Source: Verrucomicrobia bacterium SCGC AAA164-M04 (GTDB lineage Bacteria; Verrucomicrobiota; Verrucomicrobiae; Verrucomicrobiales; Akkermansiaceae). From it: 11,904 nucleotides of DNA. Positions 7,192 to 11,904 of this stretch are shown in pieces. Location of the stretch: NCBI GenBank assembly GCA_000383735.1, contig KB912082.1, positions 1 through 11,904 of the forward strand, in the 5' to 3' direction. Each line of letters begins with the position of its first letter. Position 1 is the first letter of the stretch. The translations under genes were made by a program, and so were the position numbers. The notes beneath the pieces are model-generated. The model saw nothing but the letters and a program-made list of their open reading frames with translations. It ran no database searches and had not been told where the DNA came from.

Positions 7192-8292
7192 ATGGAAAAG
7201 ATATTGCGATGGGGAATTCTGGGGTCGGCAAATATTGCGCGTAAGAATTGGGATGCGATTCGCAATTCCGGTAATGGAGTGATCGTGGCAGTTGCAAGTC
7301 GAGATGAAGCTAGGGCGCAAAGATTTATCGACGAATGTCAAAGCGAGGCTCCTTTTGAAGAGGCTCCGAGAGCGATTGGCGGGTATGATGAAATGATTGC
7401 AGCCGATGATCTCGACGCGATCTATATTCCGCTCCCAACCGGAATGCGTAAAGACTGGGTCGTAAAGGCTGCGAATGCTGGAAAACATGTGATGTGTGAA
7501 AAGCCATGTGCGATTGATAGCGAAGAATTGGAAACGATGACTTCCACTTGTGCCGCAAACAAAGTGCAATTCATGGATGGTGTGATGTACATGCATAGCG
7601 ATCGAATGCCAAAGCTACGTGAGGCACTTGATGACCCTAAGAATGTTGGTGAGATTCGGAGAATCGCTTCGGCCTTCTCCTTTTGTGCCCCTCCTGAGTT
7701 TTTTGGCGAAAACATTCGAGGAAACAGCGAGTTGGAGCCGGCGGGAGCGCTTGGCGATCTTGGGTGGTATACGATCAGGGCCACCCTCTTCGTGATGAAT
7801 TACGAAATGCCAGTTTCCCTTCGTGCAACAATGCTTTCATCTACGGATAGCAATAAAACCTCGGATGGTGTGCCCACCGAGTTGAGTGCCGAGCTCATCT
7901 TTGCAAATGGAACTTCAGCAACATTCTACAACTCTTTCCTGACTGAGAATCAGCAATGGCTTCATGTGAGTGGTTCTAAAGGACATCTCAAAGTTGACGA
8001 TTTTGTCCTACCCCATCCTGGTGGAAATTTAGGCTTCAAGATCGCAAACCCCAACTTTGTTCAGCAAGACTGTAAATTTTTCATGGAGCGTAACGAGAGA
8101 GAGTATTCGGTCGAGGAAGAAGCGAACAATCATCCGACGGCACAGGAAACAAAACTATTCCGTAAATTTTCGGAACTCGCTCTGAGCGGGGCACCGGATC
8201 CGTTTTGGCCAGATATCTCGATCAAGACTCAGAAAATTCTCGATGCCTGCTTGGTCTCAGCCCGAAATGACGGGCAACAAATTGAGTTCTAA
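7192..8292 (+). CDS. Gfo/Idh/MocA-family NAD(P)-dependent oxidoreductase
   Basis: A 366-residue protein of normal length for the family. The N-terminal Rossmann fold shows WGILGSANIA (G8, G11, A13) for NAD(P) binding. EKP at 103-105 (in VMCEKPCAID) supplies the conserved lysine 104. The C-terminal alpha/beta domain starts around 125. GDLGWY at 188-193 matches the second conserved block, with tyrosine where many family members have histidine; as I remember, that is the form found in the dihydrodiol dehydrogenase, glucose-fructose oxidoreductase and xylose dehydrogenase branch. It probably oxidises or reduces a sugar or cyclic polyol in the cytoplasm; the substrate cannot be told from sequence. 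There is no Tat or Sec signal, unlike many secreted relatives. The ATG at 7192 is close to the Rossmann strand, but no ribosome binding site is visible. It is transcribed away from the sigma factor, and its stop overlaps the stop of the next convergent gene. Confidence 0.9.
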   Translation: MEKILRWGILGSANIARKNWDAIRNSGNGVIVAVASRDEARAQRFIDECQSEAPFEEAPRAIGGYDEMIAADDLDAIYIPLPTGMRKDWVVKAANAGKHVMCEKPCAIDSEELETMTSTCAANKVQFMDGVMYMHSDRMPKLREALDDPKNVGEIRRIASAFSFCAPPEFFGENIRGNSELEPAGALGDLGWYTIRATLFVMNYEMPVSLRATMLSSTDSNKTSDGVPTELSAELIFANGTSATFYNSFLTENQQWLHVSGSKGHLKVDDFVLPHPGGNLGFKIANPNFVQQDCKFFMERNEREYSVEEEANNHPTAQETKLFRKFSELALSGAPDPFWPDISIKTQKILDACLVSARNDGQQIEF

Positions 8293-8894
8293 TCTGGGTT
8301 TTCCGCCGACTGAATATTCGCTGCACCCGGGTCGGACGTCATAGCCGGTTTTATCTCAGGGACACCCAGAGGATCGGCTGTTGGGGGTATTGGGCTGACA
8401 GGAGCGGGGACCGGCTTTGATGACGATTCCTGGCTACCCGAAATTGACGCCAGTTCCTTTTCAAGGCCAGAGATAAGTTTAAGCATAGTTTGACGTCTGG
8501 ATTGCAACTGGCCCTTCACTTGTTGAGATAGGCTACTTAGGTTGCCGATTACCTTATCAACTTCTTCTGCGTTCTTTTCAGTCTTTGTTGCCGCGGTGGC
8601 TTGAGCGCGAACGCCGATCGTTTGGTCGACGACAGAGAGCCGATCCATTTCACGCTTGAGGAAGTCATACTGCACGTATGAAGTACTGAAACGCTGGACC
8701 GTATGGTTGAGTTGATCGACCTTGTCGGTGAGTTCGGCGAGCGGCTCCTGTATCGAGGAGGTATCCACGTTGATCTCCGGCGAATTAGATCCCTTTTGGG
8801 TTAGCTTTTGTTGGCCGGTAACCACCAAATAGCCAAGCCCTCCAGTGATTAGGATATTCAAGGCGAGAAAAGCGGCGATCGCGTTACTATTCAT
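8289..8894 (-). CDS. membrane-anchored coiled-coil protein with Pro-rich tail, unknown function
   Basis: I do not recognise a named family. The 201-residue protein has one N-terminal membrane helix (residues 5-27, AIAAFLALNILITGGLGYLV). A long helical, probably coiled-coil stretch follows at about 47-155, rich in Gln, Lys, Glu and Leu at heptad-like spacing (EPLAELTDKVDQLNHTVQRF, then GLEKELASI). The tail, 158-201, is rich in Pro, Ala and Ser and probably disordered. Most of it should lie in the periplasm. The start is ATG at 8894, preceded by GAAGAAGAA, a weak purine-rich ribosome binding site. It is divergent from the EF-P gene, with about 160 bases between starts, and its TAG shares bases with the TAA of the convergent oxidoreductase gene. 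A structural or scaffold role is possible but not shown. Confidence 0.75.
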   Translation of the reverse strand: MNSNAIAAFLALNILITGGLGYLVVTGQQKLTQKGSNSPEINVDTSSIQEPLAELTDKVDQLNHTVQRFSTSYVQYDFLKREMDRLSVVDQTIGVRAQATAATKTEKNAEEVDKVIGNLSSLSQQVKGQLQSRRQTMLKLISGLEKELASISGSQESSSKPVPAPVSPIPPTADPLGVPEIKPAMTSDPGAANIQSAENPD

Positions 8895-9055
8895 AATTCT
8901 TCTTCGTGCTAAATGATTAAGCTTTTAGTGACAAGAGGAAAGGGTTTGTTGCTATTACCAATCGTGAAAATCGTGGAGCTCAATCATTCGAAAAGCATTG
9001 ATCCTTAAGTCGCCTCTTGACCCGCCGCCTGCTCTCCCTTACTCCAATGTCCATC

Positions 9056-9619
9056 ATGGCAATCGTCGCAACAAACCTCAAACGCGGGCAGTGTATCCAA
9101 TACGAAGGAGAACGCGGGGTCGTTCTCGGGCTCGAGCACCGTACCCCCGGAAAAGGAAACGCCCTCATTGCGGCGACCATTCGGTCTTTCAAGACCGGAA
9201 AAACCAAAACGATCCGTTTCGCTTCCAGTGAAAAAGTCGACATTGTGGAGACTGACCGCCAGAAGCTTGAATTTTCATATTCTGAGCCAGGCACCTACCA
9301 TTTCATGGATCCTACCACTTACGACACCATCGGGATCGACGAAGATTTCGTGGGGGACGCCAAAAACTTCATCAAAGAAGGTCAGGTCATCGAAATTCTC
9401 TTTATCGAAGGAAATCCTGTTTCTATCGATCTTCCGGACACCGTTGAACTTGAAATTACCGAGTCTTCCGAGGGTATCAAAGGCGACACCGCCAATAACC
9501 CAACCAAGCCAGCCGTCCTCGAAACTGGTCTGACTGTTCAGGTGCCGCTTTTCGTCAAGCAGGGTGACATCATCAAGGTCAGCACTAAGGACAATGGCTA
9601 CCTTGGCCGAGCCAACTAG
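9056..9619 (+). CDS. efp: translation elongation factor P
   Basis: EF-P binds stalled ribosomes between the P and E sites and helps form peptide bonds at consecutive prolines. The product is 187 residues from ATG 9056, the usual length. Domain I opens with ATNLKRGQCIQYEGE, and the tip loop RTPGKGNA carries lysine 33, equivalent to the modified Lys34 of E. coli. The middle domain has TYHFMDPTTYDTIGI. The C-terminal domain shows the family signature GIKGDTANNPTKPAVLETG and VPLFVKQGDIIKVST. The frame extends upstream to ATG 9047 (MSIMAIV) and TTG 9017. I chose 9056 because it matches the usual EF-P N-terminus; 9047 is nearly as good. No Shine-Dalgarno helps decide. Lysine at the tip fits lysyl-type or no modification and argues against EarP-type rhamnosylation of arginine. 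No modification gene is in the window. A terminator follows directly. Confidence 0.96.
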   Translation: MAIVATNLKRGQCIQYEGERGVVLGLEHRTPGKGNALIAATIRSFKTGKTKTIRFASSEKVDIVETDRQKLEFSYSEPGTYHFMDPTTYDTIGIDEDFVGDAKNFIKEGQVIEILFIEGNPVSIDLPDTVELEITESSEGIKGDTANNPTKPAVLETGLTVQVPLFVKQGDIIKVSTKDNGYLGRAN

Positions 9620-9636
9620 AAGTTTAACTACTCTTT

Positions 9637-9679
9637 AAAGCCTCGTCGTAAAACCCAGCGACGGGGCTTTTTTGTTTTG
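9637..9679 (+). terminator. intrinsic terminator after efp
   Basis: AAAGCCTCGTCG (9637-9648) pairs with CGACGGGGCTTT (9659-9670) over twelve positions with a single G-T wobble, around a ten-base loop, followed by a T-rich run to 9679. It begins 17 bases after the efp stop. The stem plus T tract is a standard Rho-independent terminator and separates efp from the small gene at 9712. Confidence 0.92.
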
Positions 9680-9711
9680 CATCCGAATAAGCACCGTTAA
9701 GGTCTACGGAG

Positions 9712-9915
9712 ATGAAGAATTTCCTGCTCCTCCTTTTTGCCCTCGCGATCGTCGTGGTCTTTGGAGGCACGGCTTTCTTTTTCTGGGAAAACTCCAAGGG
9801 CGCGAGGTTTGAGAGACTCGATAACCCCTCTCAAGAGGCCTCTTCTGAATCGTCGCAAGAGGAGCAACCGTCAACTAGGCAAGCACCAGCGCCCGAACGG
9901 AGATTCCCGAAATGA
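9712..9915 (+). CDS. small single-pass membrane protein, unknown
   Basis: A 67-residue protein. Residues 3-25 (NFLLLLFALAIVVVFGG and on) form a hydrophobic helix after MK, followed by a polar tail rich in Ser, Glu, Gln and Pro that ends in a basic stretch (ERRFPK). It could be a membrane anchor or a signal peptide with a short secreted tail. ATG 9712 is supported by AAGG about nine bases upstream and by the helix starting at once. It lies 32 bases after the efp terminator, so it probably has its own promoter, but I cannot point to one. The last 85 bases overlap the 3' end of the convergent MerC-family gene. No family is recognised. A well-formed N-terminal helix argues for a real gene, but short length leaves doubt. 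Confidence 0.6.
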   Translation: MKNFLLLLFALAIVVVFGGTAFFFWENSKGARFERLDNPSQEASSESSQEEQPSTRQAPAPERRFPK

Positions 9916-10490
9916 GCGCCGATCAGGAAAAGTCCACCAAAGGTTGTAATAATAGCGGCCGGTGGGACATGGAGCGAGGTTTCTCCGGACTCTGAAACCT
10001 GAATACTCGGGCAACAATCATCCACGCAAGTTTCTGTGTCCGCGATCTCACCTGTATTCTCGCTGTCGCATTCCCCGCAACTATCTTCGCCAGAATGATC
10101 AGAAGACGCTTCACAGGTTCCGATCGCTGCTGGCTCAGGATCGCTCGCAAGCCCCGCAAAAGAATCATCAGTCTTGGCGAATGCCGGAAGGGCAGCCCCA
10201 AAGAGAACTAAGAAAATTCCAGCCATCGCAGAAACTGCGATCCAGCGCTTACCATGTTTCCGGTATCCCTTCAAGAGGGTGAAAGCGGCGAGAGGAACAA
10301 TAAAAATCGCGACAAGAGCATGAGAAGCTGGGTGGGCCCAGATTTTTCCAAAGGTCGGAAGAAAAATGAGTAAAATCGGAGCAAGAGCGCAGTGAATCGC
10401 GCATAATACTGATGCGGCAACACCGAATCGATCGGCATTTTTTTCATTAAATCGGACACGATTCGGGCTGGCGATGGTAGCTGTATTCAT
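9831..10490 (-). CDS. MerC-domain membrane protein with Cys/acid-rich insert
   Basis: A 219-residue protein. Four membrane helices are seen: about 23-45, 56-73, 83-105 and 176-195. The first contains LCAIHCALAP with C30 and C34, the usual metal-contacting motif of MerC proteins. Known: MerC of mercury-resistance transposons is a four-helix inner-membrane protein of about 140 residues that takes up Hg(II); many chromosomal MerC-domain proteins have no tested substrate. Here a loop at about 106-172 between helices 3 and 4 is rich in Asp/Glu and Cys (C126, C138, C141, C155, C159, C160, including CGEC and CVDDCC). The tail adds C204, C209 and C212. These look like metal-binding sites, inferred from composition. 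The start is ATG 10490; the longer frame to 10622 runs back through the upstream gene and adds nothing MerC-like. It lies 10 bases after the preceding gene, probably co-transcribed. No mercury-resistance partner (merA, merR, merT) is in the window. Confidence 0.82.
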   Translation of the reverse strand: MNTATIASPNRVRFNEKNADRFGVAASVLCAIHCALAPILLIFLPTFGKIWAHPASHALVAIFIVPLAAFTLLKGYRKHGKRWIAVSAMAGIFLVLFGAALPAFAKTDDSFAGLASDPEPAAIGTCEASSDHSGEDSCGECDSENTGEIADTETCVDDCCPSIQVSESGETSLHVPPAAIITTFGGLFLIGAHFGNLRSGAGACLVDGCSSCDDSEEAS

Positions 10491-10500
10491 AGCAAAGTGA

Positions 10501-11085
10501 CTAGTGATTTTGAGATAGTTTTTTAGGTCGGAAAAGCTTATTAGGAGTCTCGCGAAAAGAGGTGAGCCAACGAAGAGCAGCCTCGGGGCGAAGCCAGGAA
10601 GTCGCTTTGGGCACTTGATCATAACGGTAATAATTTTCCTCCCGATACTCGTTGCCGAATCGATCTAGAATGGCTCCTTCATAGTCGATCAGCCAATCGA
10701 GGAATGGAAGCGATGCCATATAAAGCTCCTCCTTTTTGACGCGCCTCTTGATGAACTCAGGCTGCCACACCCCAGGTATGGGTGTCGGTCCTCCAGTCCA
10801 GATGGCAATCCGTTTTCGGGGTCGGATGAAGACAAAACCTCCATCAGGACCATACCAGCCAGCGCAGGAGCCATAGAGTTCGATATGTCCATTCTGCCAT
10901 TCGCGACGGTAGCGACTGGTTCCTTTCAGGCCTTCTGAGAGAAGTCGCTGAAAATTATTTTGGACGAGCTGGTTCCCTCTAGGATGAATGACATCCTGGC
11001 CCCAGAAAAACATCTGCTGCTGCAGGCCCTCGGCTAAGTCCCTAAAATGGCAAGAGGCCAACCCGGAGAAAGATACACAGTTCAT
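10501..11085 (-). CDS. conserved-looking hypothetical protein, no family recognised
   Basis: A 194-residue soluble protein with no signal peptide or membrane helix. It is rich in Trp, Tyr, Arg and Phe, with phrases such as GLKGTSRYRREWQNGHIELYGSC, GPDGGFVFIRPRKR and LPFLDWLIDYEGAI. The composition and mixed strand/helix pattern suggest a folded cytoplasmic domain, but I see no catalytic motif and give no function. The start is ATG 11085, preceded by GGGAGAG at nine bases, one of the few good ribosome binding sites in the window. A TTG at 11103 would add six residues and destroy that site's role. The gene is followed after 10 bases by the MerC-family gene, so the two are likely one transcript, and preceded on the same strand by a TonB-dependent receptor gene with a hairpin between them. 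A shared metal-related role is a guess from position only. Confidence 0.72.
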   Translation of the reverse strand: MNCVSFSGLASCHFRDLAEGLQQQMFFWGQDVIHPRGNQLVQNNFQRLLSEGLKGTSRYRREWQNGHIELYGSCAGWYGPDGGFVFIRPRKRIAIWTGGPTPIPGVWQPEFIKRRVKKEELYMASLPFLDWLIDYEGAILDRFGNEYREENYYRYDQVPKATSWLRPEAALRWLTSFRETPNKLFRPKKLSQNH

Positions 11086-11137
11086 CGCGACGGACTCTCC
11101 CAATAACGCAATTTACTTGCAATAAAAAAGTGAGGGT

Positions 11138-11168
11138 ATCTGGGGGGTGTTTGGCTGCCCCCGCAGAT
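11138..11168 (-). terminator. GC-rich hairpin, possible terminator after the TonB receptor gene
   Basis: Plus-strand ATCTGGGGGG (11138-11147) can pair with CCCCC (11158-11162) and CAGAT (11164-11168) over ten base pairs, with one bulged G at 11163 and a ten-base loop. It begins 15 bases past the receptor stop in the minus direction. The six-T run on the minus strand (11125-11130) lies seven bases beyond the stem and not next to it, so this is not a textbook terminator. It could also be an RNA structure in the leader of the downstream gene. Confidence 0.45.
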
Positions 11169-11183
11169 TTTGAGATGAGCCTC

Positions 11184-11904
11184 TTAAAACACCCACTTCA
11201 CTTCAGTACTCAAACCGAACCCAGCGAGAGGATTTGAATCTTTACGAAACGAAGTGTGATTCCGAGCTTCCACATCGAGCAAATTATTTAGCTTCAATGA
11301 CCAGCTCAAATTTTCCCAATCCTCAACCGGTAACCATGTCACCGCAGCATTTACCATAAGGTAATCATCCGTAGGCAATTCTGCAGTTGGGAACGGCGCT
11401 GTTCGTTCCTGTGCGAACACATAACGTGTTTCCAGTGACCCCGTCCAACGTTCACTTTGCCAAGTCAGCTCAAAACCCAGACGCGCGGCCGGCATACGCG
11501 GCAACGGTTCAGATCCTACATCCAAATTTCGCCCTCGAATGACATCACCTACTAATTCTAAATCAAGCGTTCCCAACCCATTTGGATCCTCATAAAGCAA
11601 CCAAGATGCCGATCCCTCCAATCCATAAAAATCCGCCCCAGTTTGAACATATTGTGCCGTCGGCACAAAGCTCACCCCACGCTGGTCTTCGAGGTAGATG
11701 AAATTTTCGATGTTATAATAAAAAAGCGAGAGCTGAGTTGAAAAAATTCCCCGGGAACCACGTGCCGAAAATTCCAGTCCCTCCGAAATTTCTCGGTCTA
11801 ATTCTTCCCCGTCCAGATCCCCTCCAATCAAAAACCTTCCCAGCGCTGCACTGTTATAAAAGGCATATCGTTCGATCGCAGTAGGGAGTCGCTGAGTATT
11901 GGAA
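11184..11904 (-). CDS. TonB-dependent outer-membrane receptor, C-terminal part
   Basis: An open frame enters from the right edge and ends at TAA (11186-11184), giving about 239 residues. It begins SNTQRLPTAIERYAFYNSA, the block where receptor barrels carry the conserved R-x-P-T-x-E-R-Y/F. It continues as alternating amphipathic strands (FSTQLSLFYYNIENFIYLED, FYGLEGSASWLLYEDP, LSWSLKLNNLLDVEARNHTSF). It ends in VKWVF, with the C-terminal Phe needed for outer-membrane barrel assembly, and NLLD in the next-to-last strand, also typical. Known: these receptors import metal chelates, vitamins or glycans using TonB energy. The plug domain and substrate-deciding loops are outside the window, so the substrate is unknown. 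The nearby MerC-family gene on the same strand makes a metal compound possible, as an inference only. The receptor is complete at its 3' end and shows no frameshift. Confidence 0.9.
   Translation of the reverse strand, partial: SNTQRLPTAIERYAFYNSAALGRFLIGGDLDGEELDREISEGLEFSARGSRGIFSTQLSLFYYNIENFIYLEDQRGVSFVPTAQYVQTGADFYGLEGSASWLLYEDPNGLGTLDLELVGDVIRGRNLDVGSEPLPRMPAARLGFELTWQSERWTGSLETRYVFAQERTAPFPTAELPTDDYLMVNAAVTWLPVEDWENLSWSLKLNNLLDVEARNHTSFRKDSNPLAGFGLSTEVKWVF

Noticed and set aside
9017..9055. TTG-start N-terminal extension of EF-P, and a TTGACC/TACTCC promoter-like pair in the same bases
   Set aside because: The extension does not match the EF-P N-terminus. The promoter match is poor and would put the transcript start almost on the start codon.
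10491..10622. A 44-residue upstream extension of the MerC-family frame
   Set aside because: It overlaps the end of the preceding gene and has no MerC similarity; ATG 10490 gives a normal N-terminus.
11103..11123. Repeated ATTGC before the hypothetical-merC pair, considered as a Zur or Fur box
   Set aside because: It is a short direct repeat without the two-fold symmetry of Zur or Fur boxes that I know.

Overview
The window looks like chromosomal DNA of a Gram-negative bacterium of the Verrucomicrobiota/PVC group. The main reason is a 650-residue ECF sigma factor followed by a membrane helix and a long repeat domain, a layout I associate with that phylum. A TonB-dependent receptor confirms an outer membrane. 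Family names come from reading motifs; no search was run. Several genes start with GTG and have no clear Shine-Dalgarno sequence.

Layout. At the left edge (1-503, +) is the C-terminal end of DabA, a subunit of an inorganic-carbon uptake complex. Converging on it is a three-gene minus-strand cluster (7065 down to 615). It encodes, in order of transcription, a membrane-anchored ECF sigma factor with about ten W-x-x-x-D-P repeats, a secreted protein joining a beta-propeller, a two-heme cytochrome c region and ankyrin repeats, and an N-terminally anchored protein made of the same repeats as the sigma factor. The first two genes are 14 bases apart and the last two 65 apart, so they are probably one operon. 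This is the most interesting part of the window: a possible envelope-to-transcription signalling module.

The middle holds a Gfo/Idh/MocA oxidoreductase (7192-8292, +), transcribed away from the sigma factor gene. It ends on a four-base overlap with a convergent gene for a membrane-anchored coiled-coil protein (8894-8289, -). Elongation factor P follows (about 9056-9619, +), with a clear intrinsic terminator.

The right part holds a small single-helix membrane protein (9712-9915, +) whose 3' end overlaps by 85 bases the 3' end of a MerC-family membrane protein with a cysteine/acid-rich insert (10490-9831, -). That gene follows an unrecognised 194-residue protein by 10 bases. Beyond a GC-rich hairpin is the C-terminal part of a TonB-dependent receptor that runs off the right edge. 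No tRNA, rRNA, CRISPR array, insertion sequence or phage gene was seen. No stretch over 300 bases lacks a gene.
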